A DNA stretch of 64,000 bases, taken from Miltoncostaea sp963823515. GTDB lineage: Bacteria > Actinomycetota > Thermoleophilia > Miltoncostaeales > Miltoncostaeaceae. How positions within the stretch are numbered: position 1 is the first letter of the stretch; every line of letters begins with the position of its first letter. The notes beneath the pieces are model-generated. The model saw only the letters and a program-made list of their open reading frames with translations, ran no database searches and was not told where the DNA came from. The translations under genes and the position numbers were made by a program. Positions 18,096 to 28,225 of this stretch are shown here, piece after piece. The DNA is taken from the NCBI GenBank assembly GCA_963823515.1, contig CAWGMB010000006.1, positions 124,001-188,000 on the forward strand, given 5' to 3'.

Positions 18096-19396
18096 CAGGC
18101 GGGTGCGATCACGGCGCCGAGGCGCTCCAGCCGCATCGATCGCGACCCCTTGAGCAGCACGACGTCGCCCGCGCGCAGGAGGCCGGGCACCTCCTCGAGC
18201 GCCTCCTCGACGGTCGCGACGTGGACGGCCTCCAGGCCGTCCACGTCGGCATAGCCGGCGGCCCGCTCGCCGACGGCGATCAGCAGGTCGATGCCCGCCG
18301 CGGCGGCCGCCTCGCCCACCTCGCGGTGGTAGCGGTCCTCGTCGGGCCCGAGCTCCATCATGTCGGCGAGCACGGCCACCCGGCGGCCCGGGCGGCCGGC
18401 GAGGTCGGCGAGCGCCGCGCGCATGGCGATCGGGTTGGCGTTGTAGCAGTCCTCGATCAGCACGCCCCCGCCGGCGAGCGGGCGCTCCTGGCCGCGCATC
18501 GCCGACAGGCCAACCTCGACCCGCGCACCGGCCGGCGGCGCCATGCCGAGAGCCTCGCAGCAGGCGTAGGCGGCCGCGGCGTTGCGCAGCTCCCACGCCT
18601 TGGTCAACCCGAGGTCCAGATCGACCGGCGGGGCGTCGGCGAAGCGCACGACCCTGACGCCCGGGTCGAGCGCGGCGACGTGCGGGTCGAGCAGGACCTC
18701 CCCCTCGGGCACCACCGCGGTGCCTCCGGGGCGCAGGGCCTGGAGGATCTCGGCTTTCGCCGCGGCCACGGCCTCGACCGTTCCGAGCAGCTCGAGGTGG
18801 ACGGGCCCGATCGAGGTGATGCAGGCCACGTCGGGCGGAGCGAGCTCGGCGAGCTCGGCGATCTGGCCGACGCCGCGCATGCCCATCTCGACCACCGCAA
18901 CCCGGCAGCCGTCGGAGAGCCCCATCAGGAACATGGGCACTCCGAACTCGGTGTTGCGGTTGCCCGGCGTGCCCTCCGCCGGAACCCCGGCCGCCCGCAG
19001 CATGGCCACGAGGATGTCCTTGGTGGTCGTCTTGCCGGTCGCGCCGGTGACGCCGATCACCCGCGCGCCGCTGCGCTCCAAGGCGATCCGGCCGGCGGCC
19101 TGCAGCACCGCCAGCGGGTCCGGGGCGACCAGCACGGGCTTACGGATGGCCTGCGCGTCGCCCTCGATCCAGCGCCACGCCGACTCGGTCACGACCGCGG
19201 CCGCGGCCCCGTCGCGCAGGGCGTCGGGCGCGTGGGTGCCGCCGTCGGCCGACTCGCCGCGCACGCCGACGAAGAGGGCCCCGGGGACGGGCTCGCGGGA
19301 GTCGACGAACGCGCCGTCGACCTCGACGTCGGGCTTTCCGACGGGGATGCGCACCGCTGCCCGGGATTTCAGGAGGTCGTTCACGGTGAGCCTCAC
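18095..19396 (-). CDS. murF: UDP-MurNAc-tripeptide--D-alanyl-D-alanine ligase
   Basis: Adds D-Ala-D-Ala to complete the pentapeptide precursor. 433 aa. Contains SREPVPGALFVGVRG near residue 34, the ATP loop GVTGATGKTTTKDI near 106, the GNRNTEFGVP stretch near 135, and CYNANPIAMRAAL near 318, all typical of MurF. The GTG start overlaps the murE stop as GTGA. No D-Ala-D-Ala ligase gene is present in this window. Confidence 0.96.
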   Translation of the reverse strand: MRLTVNDLLKSRAAVRIPVGKPDVEVDGAFVDSREPVPGALFVGVRGESADGGTHAPDALRDGAAAAVVTESAWRWIEGDAQAIRKPVLVAPDPLAVLQAAGRIALERSGARVIGVTGATGKTTTKDILVAMLRAAGVPAEGTPGNRNTEFGVPMFLMGLSDGCRVAVVEMGMRGVGQIAELAELAPPDVACITSIGPVHLELLGTVEAVAAAKAEILQALRPGGTAVVPEGEVLLDPHVAALDPGVRVVRFADAPPVDLDLGLTKAWELRNAAAAYACCEALGMAPPAGARVEVGLSAMRGQERPLAGGGVLIEDCYNANPIAMRAALADLAGRPGRRVAVLADMMELGPDEDRYHREVGEAAAAAGIDLLIAVGERAAGYADVDGLEAVHVATVEEALEEVPGLLRAGDVVLLKGSRSMRLERLGAVIAPA

Positions 19397-20875
19397 GCGG
19401 CCGCTCCGGCGAGCGCCTCGCGGGCGACGTCGCGGTCGTCGAACGGGGTGACGACCCCATCGCGCTCCTGGCCCTGCTCGTGGCCCTTGCCCGCGATCAC
19501 GACCACGTCGCCGGCCGCCGCGTCCCGCAGGGCCCGGGCGATCGCCGCGCGGCGGTCGACCTCCACCACGAGCTCGGCCGGGCCGCCCTCGGCCCCCACC
19601 AGGATCTCCGCCACGATCGCCTCCGGGTCCTCACTGCGTGGATTGTCCGACGTGACCACGGCCACGTCGGCGAGCCTGCGCGCCACCTCGCCCATCTGGG
19701 GGCGCTTGCCGCGGTCCCGGTCGCCCCCGCACCCGAAGACCACGATCAGGCGGCCGCCCGTGACGATGCCGCGCGCGGCCCGCAGGACGTTGTCGAGCGA
19801 GTCGGGGGTGTGGGCGTAGTCGACGATCACCGGGAAGGGCTGCCCGCCCTCGATCGCCTCGAACCGACCGGGCACCCCGGCGACCGACGCGATGCCCGCC
19901 GCGACGGCGTCGTGCGGCAGCTCGAGAAGCTCGCCGACGGCGATGACGCCCAGAAGGTTGGAGAGGTTGAAGCGCCCGCGCAGGCGGCTCTCGATCCCCA
20001 GCGGGCCGCGCGGCGTGGCCACGGTGGCCCGGATCCCGGTCTCGAGCCCGCCGACCTCGGTCGGGCGCACGTCGGCCGGGGCGTCGATGGCGTAGCCGAG
20101 GGCGCCGGTCTCGGAGGCCAGCCGGCGGCCGAACTCGTCGTCGAGGTTGGCGGCACCCGGGGGGTCCTCGCCCTCCTGGGGCGGGCGGGCGAAGAGCGCC
20201 CGCTTGGCGGCGTAGTACCGCTCGACGTCCGGGTGGTAGTCGAGGTGGTCGCGGGTGAGGTTGGTGAACAGCGCCGCGCGCGAAGCGGGTGCCGGCCACG
20301 CGGCTCTGGTCGAGCGCGTGGGAGGAGACCTCCATCGCGCAGGCCGTGTCGCCGGCGTCGCGCATCCGCGCGAACAGGGCCTGCAGATCGATCGCGTCGG
20401 GGGTGGTGTGGCGCACCGGCACCACCGCGCCGCCGACCCGGGCCTCGATCGTGCCGACCAGCCCGCACGGGCGCCCGGCCGCCTCGAGGACCGAGCGGGC
20501 GAGGAAGGCGCAGGTGGTCTTGCCGTTGGTCCCGGTGACGCCGACGACGGCGAGATCGCGAGAGGGGTGACCGTGGAAGGCCGCCGCGGCGAGCGCCATG
20601 CCGCGGCGGGCGTCGCCCACCAGCACCTGGGGAACCGGGAGATCGAGCGGGCGCTCCACCAGCAGCGCCGCGGCGCCGCGGGCGACGGCCTCGCCGGCGA
20701 AGTCGTGACCGTCGGCGCGCAGGCCCCGGATCGCGCAGAAGAGCGCGCCGGGGACGGCGTCGTCGGGGCGCTGCACGATGGCGGTGATCTCGACCTCGCC
20801 CGGCGCGGGGGTGCGCTCGGGCGGCGGGAGCACACGCCCTCCGGGTCCGCTCCCGATCAGCTCGTCCAGGGTCAT
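19393..20875 (-). CDS. murE: UDP-MurNAc-tripeptide synthetase, mDAP-type, interrupted by a single-base frameshift
   Basis: Adds the third peptide residue. The N-terminal part (VGVTGTNGKTTCAFLARS, then MEVSSHALDQSRVAGTRF) and the C-terminal part (LFTNLTRDHLDYH, DYAHTPDSL, TSDNPRSEDP) are in different frames. The switch lies at about 20275-20287 in an alternating GC tract. Removing one base gives 1,482 bases, 493 aa, the usual size. DNPR is the signature of enzymes that add meso-diaminopimelate rather than lysine. As the gene is normally essential, a sequencing or assembly error is the best explanation. Confidence 0.87.
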
Positions 20876-20911
20876 GCGGGGCGGCACTCTACCACAGCCG
20901 CCTGCGGCGCC

Positions 20912-22626
<1,715 letters not shown>

Positions 22627-22627
<1 letters not shown>

Positions 22628-23055
22628 TACGGGGTTACGGGGCGGGGATCGAGATAGCGGGCCTCGCCCAGAGCGGGCTCGACCATGCCCAGCCGCTCCT
22701 GCGCGCTCGCCCGCACCGCGGCGTCCTTCGCGTCGAGCGTCGCCTTCAGGCGCGCGGTCTCGCTCTCGACGCTGCGGGCGCGCTCGATGACCTGGCTGGT
22801 GCGGTTGGTCAACGAGAGCTTGGCGACGTTGACGAAGACGATGCCGCCGAGGATCACGGCGATCAGCGGGATCACGACCCAGGCGCTGCGCAGGCGCGCC
22901 TGGGTCGGGACCGCACGCGGACGCGGGCGCGGCCGGGGTGCGGCGGGTGCCGCGCGGCGCGGGCGCGGCGCGGGCGCGGCGGTGGGGCGCGTGCGCGGGC
23001 GCGGGGCGGTCGCCGGCCCGGCGGTGCGTGCGCGGGCTGTGGCGCGGGTGCTCAC
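22627..23055 (-). CDS. ftsL: FtsL-like bitopic division protein
   Basis: 142 aa: an Arg/Pro/Ala-rich cytoplasmic head (1-55), one transmembrane helix (about 58-78) and a short heptad-like periplasmic segment (80-125). It ends in ERLGMVEPALGEARYLDP, typical of FtsL proteins. Identity rests on this architecture and on the invariant rsmH-ftsL-ftsI order. The GTG at 23055 overlaps the rsmH stop as GTGA; the frame stays open further upstream inside rsmH but is not coding there. Confidence 0.85.
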
Positions 23056-24026
23056 TCGGCCTCCGCGCGGCGGACGCCGCGCAGCAGCGCCGAGCGGGCG
23101 CGCGGGTTGCGGTCGAGCTCGGCCTGCTTGGGGCGCTGCGCCTTGGTGGCGAGGAGCGCGCCCTCGGCGACGCGGCCGCACCCGCAGACCGGCATCTCGG
23201 GCGGGCAGATGCAGCCCTGGCTGCGCGCCCGCATGAAGCGCTTGACCATCCGGTCCTCGAGCGAGTGGAACGAGATCACGGCGAGCCGGCCGCCGGGCGA
23301 CAGCAGCGCGAACGCCGCTTCGAGGCCCTGCTCCAGGCTGCCCAGCTCGTCGTTGACGGCGATCCGCAACGCCTGGAAGACCCGCTTGGCCGGGTGCCCG
23401 CCGGCGAACAGCGCCGGGGTCGGCACCGCGGAGCGGACCACCTCGACGAGGTCCCCGGTGGTGACGATGGGATCGGCGTCGCGGCGGCGCACGATGGCGC
23501 GGGCGATCGGCCGGGCGTAACGCTCCTCCCCGTAGGTGCGCATGACGTCGGCCAGCTCGCGCTCGCTCATCTCGGCCACGAGGTCGGCCGCGGAGCGCTC
23601 CTGCGAAGGGTCCATCCGCATGTCGAGCGGCGCCTGGCGCGAGTAGGAGAAGCCGCGCTGGGTCTGGTCAACCTGCATGGAGGAGAGTCCGAGGTCCATC
23701 AGGACGGCGTCCGCACGCAGGCCCTGGTCGACCAGGCGCGGGAGAGCCTCCGCGAAGTTCGCGCGGATGAAGCGCGTCTCGCAGACGACGTCGCCGGCGA
23801 GGTCGGCGAACCACGCCGCCGCCTCGGGGTCCTGGTCGATGGCGATGTAGCGGCCGTTCTCCCCGAGGGCCGGCGCGAGGCGGCGGGCGTGGCCGCCGGC
23901 GCCGAAGGTGCAATCGACGACGGTCTCGCCGGGCCGCAGGCCGAGCATCCGCACGACCTCGTCGGCCATGACGGGCTCATGGCCGCTGCGGGGCCTACGC
24001 GACTCGATCGGCAAGGCGCTTGGCAT
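23052..24026 (-). CDS. rsmH: 16S rRNA m4C1402 methyltransferase
   Basis: S-adenosylmethionine-dependent N4-methylation of C1402 in 16S rRNA. 324 aa. SAM-binding motif VVDCTFGAGGHARRL near residue 36, DLGLSSMQVDQTQRGFSY near 110, and a Cys-rich CICPPEMPVCGCG near 293. The ATG lies 32 bases inside mraZ, so the two genes are coupled. Formerly mraW; second gene of the dcw operon as usual. Confidence 0.96.
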   Translation of the reverse strand: MPSALPIESRRPRSGHEPVMADEVVRMLGLRPGETVVDCTFGAGGHARRLAPALGENGRYIAIDQDPEAAAWFADLAGDVVCETRFIRANFAEALPRLVDQGLRADAVLMDLGLSSMQVDQTQRGFSYSRQAPLDMRMDPSQERSAADLVAEMSERELADVMRTYGEERYARPIARAIVRRRDADPIVTTGDLVEVVRSAVPTPALFAGGHPAKRVFQALRIAVNDELGSLEQGLEAAFALLSPGGRLAVISFHSLEDRMVKRFMRARSQGCICPPEMPVCGCGRVAEGALLATKAQRPKQAELDRNPRARSALLRGVRRAEAE

Positions 24027-24447
24027 GTGCGGACACCCCCTCTCGGCGGAGCGTTGCGAAGCGCTCGGCGAGCCGGCCCGGGTCCCATGCCTCGAGGTAC
24101 TCCCCCACCCCGACGAGCTTGACCGTGCCGTCGCCGATGTCCGCGTACTCCCGGAGCTCGGCGCTGAGCGGGATCCGGCCCTGGCGGTCGAGCTCGTGGT
24201 GCAGGGCGCTCCCGATGATGAAGCGGTTCATGTCGCGTGCCTGGTCGTCGAACAGGCTCATGGTGCCGAAGGTCCGCTCGACGAGCCCGGACCACTCGAG
24301 GGACGGCACGACGATCAGGCAGTCGTCGATCCACCAGCCGATCGTGGCGCCCGCGGCGAAGGGCTCCCGGATCCGCGCGGGAATAGCCAAGCGGAACCGG
24401 TCGTCGAGCTTGCACTCGTACGTCCCGCTGAGCAGCCGACGTTGCAT
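23995..24447 (-). CDS. mraZ: Transcriptional regulator MraZ
   Basis: First gene of the dcw operon and its likely autorepressor. 150 aa with two AbrB-like half-domains (about 5-50 and 80-125), each with the DxxxR pattern (LDDRFRLAIPARI and LDRQGRIPLSAEL). Family members bind TGGG repeats just upstream of their own gene. Exactly such repeats lie directly before this ATG. No separate Shine-Dalgarno sequence is visible. Confidence 0.95.
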   Translation of the reverse strand: MQRRLLSGTYECKLDDRFRLAIPARIREPFAAGATIGWWIDDCLIVVPSLEWSGLVERTFGTMSLFDDQARDMNRFIIGSALHHELDRQGRIPLSAELREYADIGDGTVKLVGVGEYLEAWDPGRLAERFATLRREGVSAHAKRLADRVA

Positions 24448-24449
24448 TG

Positions 24450-24482
24450 CCCCACGCTACCCCACATCACCCCACATGCCAA
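24450..24482 (-). promoter_or_regulatory. mraZ promoter with three MraZ-box repeats
   Basis: On the minus strand, GTGGGG occurs three times at exact 10-bp spacing (plus-strand CCCCAC at 24450-24455, 24460-24465 and 24470-24475). This matches the TGGGN repeats bound by MraZ in E. coli. The same stretch holds a promoter: -35 TTGGCA (24482-24477), a 17-bp spacer, and -10 TAGCGT (24459-24454), six bases before the ATG. Bound MraZ would therefore cover the -10 and spacer, and the mRNA would be leaderless. Confidence 0.8.
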
Positions 24483-24598
24483 CCCATTCTCCCCCCCATA
24501 GGTACGGGGTTTCCCCCCACACGCCCCCCCCGCAACGCCAGGACGCAGATGGCGGAGATGAAGCCTCCGTTGCAGTGAGCCCCGTTGCAGAACGGAAG

Positions 24599-24637
24599 CG
24601 AACACTTGTTCGCGTCCGAGGGACGAACTACTGTTCG
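24599..24637 (+). promoter_or_regulatory. Tandem LexA (SOS) boxes overlapping a promoter
   Basis: Two perfect matches to the Gram-positive and actinobacterial LexA site CGAAC-N4-GTTCG stand 25 bp apart: CGAACACTTGTTCG at 24599-24612 and CGAACTACTGTTCG at 24624-24637. They overlap a possible promoter, -35 TTGTTC (24606-24611), 17 bp, -10 TACTGT (24629-24634). Transcription would start about at the ATG at 24642. Two exact boxes in one short gap are very unlikely by chance in DNA this GC-rich. Confidence 0.82.
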
Positions 24638-24641
24638 CCCC

Positions 24642-24953
24642 ATGCACGCAACCGCTCGCACCCACCAGCTCGCCGAGGCCGCCGCCGCCCCGGCCCCGCC
24701 GCGCCTGCGCCAGGTGCCGCCGCCCCGGCCCCGCCGCGCCCCGAGCGCGCCGTCCGTCGCCCTCTACAGCCTCGGCCTGACCGCCGGGTTCCTCCTCGCC
24801 GCCATTGCGTCCGCCCCAGGCGGCGGGGCCATCGTCGCGGGTCAGCTGAAGCTCGCCCTCGCCGGGGCGCTCGTGGGGGGCCTGGCCCTCGTCCGCGCCC
24901 GCGCGGTCACCCGCCGGCGCGCCCTCACCGGTACCCGCACCGCCGCGATGTAA
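24642..24953 (+). CDS. Small two-helix membrane protein under SOS control
   Basis: 103 aa, family not recognised. Residues 1-37 are Ala/Pro/Arg-rich; two hydrophobic helices follow (about 39-57 and 70-84), with a basic tail. The ATG begins four bases after the second LexA box and has no Shine-Dalgarno sequence, which fits a leaderless SOS transcript. Known SOS division inhibitors of Gram-positives (YneA, DivS, ChiZ) are also small membrane proteins, but they usually have one helix and often a LysM domain; neither LysM nor a catalytic motif is seen here. Divergent position to mraZ and the whole dcw operon makes a division-checkpoint role an attractive inference. Confidence 0.7.
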   Translation: MHATARTHQLAEAAAAPAPPRLRQVPPPRPRRAPSAPSVALYSLGLTAGFLLAAIASAPGGGAIVAGQLKLALAGALVGGLALVRARAVTRRRALTGTRTAAM

Positions 24954-25024
24954 CCCCGGCGCGACAGGGGCCCGGGCAGGCCGGGGCGGCGCTAGACTGC
25001 GCGCCCGACGTGGAACGACCCCAG

Positions 25025-25927
25025 GTGACCTCACAGATCGACGATCCCCCCCTCCCCCCCGCCCCGATCGCGGCGATCGACGTCGGTACCAACACCACGC
25101 GGCTCCTCGTCGCGCGGACGCGCAACGGCCGGGTGGAGCCCCTGGCGAGCGGGAGCGCGATGACCGCGCTCGGCGCCGGCCTGAGGCCTGGGGGCAGGAT
25201 CCGCTCCGGCGGCCTCGACCTGGTCGAGCTGACCGTCCGGCAGATGGCGGCCGAGGCGCGCGCGCTCGGGGTGGAGCGGATCGTCGTGGCCTGCACCGCC
25301 CCGGCCCGGGTGGCGGGCAACGCGTCCGAGCTGCTCGACCGGCTCGAGCTGGCGTCCGGGGTCGTGCCCCGCGTCCTCTCCGGTCCCGAGGAGGCGGAGC
25401 TGGCCTTCCGCGGCATGGTCGCGTCGGGAGCGCCCGACCCCCTCCTCGCGATCGACCTCGGGGGCGGCAGCCTGGAGCTGATGGGCGGCGAGGGCGGCCA
25501 CCTGCGGTGGGCCACCTCGGTGCCGATCGGCGTCCGCCTCCTCACCGAGCGCTTCTCCCCCGGCGACCCGCCGTCGATCGACCTGCTCGAGCCGATGATC
25601 GCCGCCGTGCGCGAGATGGTCGACTCGGTCACCGTCTCGGCGCACGGCCGCGAGGCCCTCGCCGGGGGCGGGTCGGCGGTCGCCCTGGCGGCCCTCGCGG
25701 GCACGGAGGTGCTCGACCGCGACGCCCTGGTGCGCGCCGTCGAGCGGCTGGCCGGCGCGCACTCGGACGACATCGCCGAGGAGACCGGCCTCGAGGCCGC
25801 CCGGGTGCGGCTCTCGCTGGCGGGGGCCGCGGCCCTCGAGGCGGTGCGGCGCTCGTTCGGGCTCGACGATCTCCGGGTGAGCCAGGCCGGACTGCGCGAG
25901 GGACTTGTGCTGGAGACCGCCGCGTGA
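25025..25927 (+). CDS. ppx: Exopolyphosphatase / pppGpp phosphohydrolase (Ppx/GppA family)
   Basis: Hydrolyses polyphosphate or pppGpp. 300 aa, the short two-domain ASKHA form common in Actinobacteria. Phosphate-binding loop IAAIDVGTNTTRLLV near residue 13, the second motif LSGPEEAELAFRG near 116, and DLGGGSLEL near 142. A TAGACT -10 lies at 24993-24998, so an alternative GTG at 25010 would give a nearly leaderless start. Heads a tightly packed six-gene operon with CHAD proteins, which favours polyphosphate as substrate. Confidence 0.88.
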   Translation: MTSQIDDPPLPPAPIAAIDVGTNTTRLLVARTRNGRVEPLASGSAMTALGAGLRPGGRIRSGGLDLVELTVRQMAAEARALGVERIVVACTAPARVAGNASELLDRLELASGVVPRVLSGPEEAELAFRGMVASGAPDPLLAIDLGGGSLELMGGEGGHLRWATSVPIGVRLLTERFSPGDPPSIDLLEPMIAAVREMVDSVTVSAHGREALAGGGSAVALAALAGTEVLDRDALVRAVERLAGAHSDDIAEETGLEAARVRLSLAGAAALEAVRRSFGLDDLRVSQAGLREGLVLETAA

Positions 25928-26775
25928 GCGGGGCGCCCACGTACCTGGCGCACTGGGGACTCGCCGAGGCGCCGTTCCAGCTCGAGCCCGATCCGCGCTT
26001 CGCCTTCGCGCGAACCGACCACCGCGAGGGCCTCGCCCGCGTCCTCTTCGGCATCACCCAGCTCGGGGGCCTCGTGGTGATCACGGGTGAGATCGGCGCC
26101 GGCAAGACCCTGCTCGCCCAGACCCTGACCCAGACCCTCGACGGCGAGGGCTTCGCCGTCGCCGAGGTGGCGAACCCCCCGCGCACGGCCGCCGCCCTGC
26201 TCGCGGCGGCGCTGCCCGCGATGGGCGCCGAGCCTGCGGGGGGGTCGGCCGCGCGCCTGGCCGGGCGGGTGAGGGAGCGGCTCGCCGAGGTGGCCGGCCA
26301 GGGGAGGCGCGTGGTGCTGGCGATCGACGAGGCCCAGCGCCTGGACGCCCGCGCGCTCGACGAGATCCGCCTGCTCACCAACCGCGGCCCCGGCGGCCCG
26401 GGCGCCCCCGTGGTGCTCCTGGGCCAGCCGGAGCTGACGGCGCGCATCGAACGCCAGCCCCAGGTCGCGCAGCGGGTGGTGGTGCGCTACCACATGGGCG
26501 CGATGAGCCCGGAGGAGGTGGACGCCTACGCGCTCCACCGCACGCGGGTGGCCGGCGGGGGGAGGCGCATCCTCTCCAAGCGCGCCGCGCGTGCGGTCCA
26601 CGCCGAGACCGGCGGAGTGCCGCGGCTCGTCAACCTCCTGCTCGCCAACGCGCTGTTCGTCGCCGCCGAGCGCGGCGAGGACCAGATCGGCGAGGACACG
26701 ATCCGCGACCTCGCCGAGGACCGCCGCATGAGCCTGGAGGCGTCGTCCAACCAGCCGCAGGCGGCGCCGTCATGA
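25924..26775 (+). CDS. ExeA-like AAA ATPase
   Basis: 283 aa ATPase of the ExeA/MshM group. It starts LAHWGLAEAPFQLEPDPRFAF, the family N-terminal pattern, followed by Walker A ITGEIGAGKTLLAQ near residue 55 and Walker B VVLAIDEAQRLD near 135, then a sensor region and a C-terminal helical lid ending in GGVPRLVNLLLANAL. In type II secretion the homologue assembles the outer secretin, but no such system is here. In this operon it may be an assembly or remodelling ATPase; the target is unknown. GTG overlaps the ppx stop by four bases. Confidence 0.85.
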   Translation: MSGAPTYLAHWGLAEAPFQLEPDPRFAFARTDHREGLARVLFGITQLGGLVVITGEIGAGKTLLAQTLTQTLDGEGFAVAEVANPPRTAAALLAAALPAMGAEPAGGSAARLAGRVRERLAEVAGQGRRVVLAIDEAQRLDARALDEIRLLTNRGPGGPGAPVVLLGQPELTARIERQPQVAQRVVVRYHMGAMSPEEVDAYALHRTRVAGGGRRILSKRAARAVHAETGGVPRLVNLLLANALFVAAERGEDQIGEDTIRDLAEDRRMSLEASSNQPQAAPS

Positions 26776-27098
26776 GGCGCGTCAGCTATCAGTCGGTGCT
26801 CGGGGCCCCCACCGGCGGGCCCTCCTCGGTGTACGTGCGCCTCGGCGACGACGCCATCCGCACCAAGCCCAAGGACGCCCGGCGCGATGTGACCGTGGCG
26901 CTCTCGAAGCCGCAGGTCGGGTGGCTCAAGGAGGCGCTCGCCCTGTCGGGCCCCGACATCGACGAGGGCGCGGTGCTCCGGGCACTCGTCGACCTGGGGA
27001 CCGAGCTCGACATCGACTGGGCGGTGATCGCCAGCGGCAAGTCCCTGCGCGCCGCCGTCCGCGAGTCGGTCATGGTGTGCCGCCGGACCGCGGCCTAG
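26772..27098 (+). CDS. Unknown 108-aa protein in the polyphosphate operon
   Basis: No family recognised. The ATG overlaps the ATPase stop as ATGA. The first half is rich in beta-prone residues with a basic patch (RTKPKDARRDV); the second half looks helical. No signal peptide, transmembrane helix or Cys motif. Tight packing between the ATPase and the CHAD genes makes a shared function likely. Confidence 0.65.
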   Translation: MRRVSYQSVLGAPTGGPSSVYVRLGDDAIRTKPKDARRDVTVALSKPQVGWLKEALALSGPDIDEGAVLRALVDLGTELDIDWAVIASGKSLRAAVRESVMVCRRTAA

Positions 27099-27104
27099 GC
27101 GCCG

Positions 27105-27620
27105 GTGGCGCGGGCCTGGGATGTTCCCGGCCTCCGCGGCCGCGCCGGCTTCCGGGACGCCGCCGGGCGGGTGATCCTCACCCGGTGGCGGGAGATGATG
27201 AGCTACCGCGACGGCACCGTCCTCGGCGAGGACATCGAGGAACTGCACGCGATGCGCGTGTCGTCGCGGCGCCTGCGCGCGGCGATGGACGCGTTCGAGG
27301 TCGCCTTCCCGGCGAAGAGCTTCCGCCCCCTCCTGCGCCAGGTGAAGGAGATCACCGACGTCCTCGGCGAAGCGCGCGACCTGGACGTCGCGGTGCAGCG
27401 GCTCACGCGGACGCTGGCCGAGATGGGAGAGGACGAGCGGCCGGGGATCGAGGGCCTGATCGCGCGCTACCGGCAGGACCGGGGGGCCGAGGCGCCGCGC
27501 ATCGCCACGCTGTTCGCCCGCGTCGACGAGGAGCGCTTCGAGAAGCGCCTGACCAGGTACGTCGAGAAGCACACCGGCGTGAGCATGAAGCGGCTCGACC
27601 CCCGCCCCCCGGCGGGCTGA
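27105..27620 (+). CDS. CHAD domain protein, first copy
   Basis: 171 aa alpha-helical protein. CHAD domains bind polyphosphate through conserved His and basic residues. Visible signature: LHAMRVSSRRLRAAMDAF near residue 46 and LGEARDLDV near 88. The chain is shorter than the usual ~250-300 aa CHAD protein, so it may act together with the second copy directly downstream. Six bases separate it from the previous gene. Confidence 0.82.
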   Translation: MARAWDVPGLRGRAGFRDAAGRVILTRWREMMSYRDGTVLGEDIEELHAMRVSSRRLRAAMDAFEVAFPAKSFRPLLRQVKEITDVLGEARDLDVAVQRLTRTLAEMGEDERPGIEGLIARYRQDRGAEAPRIATLFARVDEERFEKRLTRYVEKHTGVSMKRLDPRPPAG

Positions 27621-28225
27621 TGGCCCGGCCCCGCCCCGTCCCCGGGCTCGACCCCGACCGCCGCCTGCGGCCCAACGCCCGGAGGATCCTCGCCGTCCGG
27701 ATCGACGAGGTCTACGCGTACGACGGCCTCGTGGCCGATCCGGCCAACGTGACCGACCTCCACGACATGCGGATCGCCTGCAAGCGCCTGCGCTACCTGC
27801 TCGAGATCTTCGGTGTCGCCTTCGGGGACGACCTGAGGCCGTTCACCGACGAGGTCGCGGGCCTCCAGGACGTGCTCGGCGACATCCACGACTGCGACGT
27901 GCAGATCCCGATGCTGGAGGATCACCTCGCCTGGCTCTCCGCGCGCGAGGCGGGCGCCGCGCAGCGGCTCGTGAGCGAGACGGCCGCGGCCCGCCCCCGA
28001 CGGCGCTCGGGTCGCCCGTCCGAGGCGGAGTTCCGCGCGTTCCAGCGCGAGCTGGAGGTGGGCCGGCGCGCGGACGAGCGGATCGGGGTGCACGCCCTGA
28101 TCGGCCGGCGGCGTCGGGAGCGCGAGCAGCTCTACACGCGGTTCATGGACGAGTGGCGGCGACTGAAGGCCGAGCGGTTCCGGCCGCGCCTTGAGACCGC
28201 ACTGGGCATCGGTGGCCGTGCCTGA
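27620..28225 (+). CDS. CHAD domain protein, second copy
   Basis: 201 aa. Signature LHDMRIACKRLRYLLEIFG near residue 47 and LGDIHDCDV near 88. The two CHAD proteins are diverged (different spacing and charge) rather than a recent duplication. The C-terminal part is Arg/Glu-rich and helical. The ATG overlaps the previous stop by one base (TGATG), which suggests coupled translation and a possible heterodimer. Confidence 0.82.
   Translation: MARPRPVPGLDPDRRLRPNARRILAVRIDEVYAYDGLVADPANVTDLHDMRIACKRLRYLLEIFGVAFGDDLRPFTDEVAGLQDVLGDIHDCDVQIPMLEDHLAWLSAREAGAAQRLVSETAAARPRRRSGRPSEAEFRAFQRELEVGRRADERIGVHALIGRRRREREQLYTRFMDEWRRLKAERFRPRLETALGIGGRA

Noticed and set aside
24561..24590. Direct repeat CCGTTGCAG (24567-24575 and 24582-24590) upstream of the LexA boxes
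   Set aside because: Two 9-base copies 15 bases apart could be a regulator site, but nothing else supports it and it lies outside the predicted promoter.
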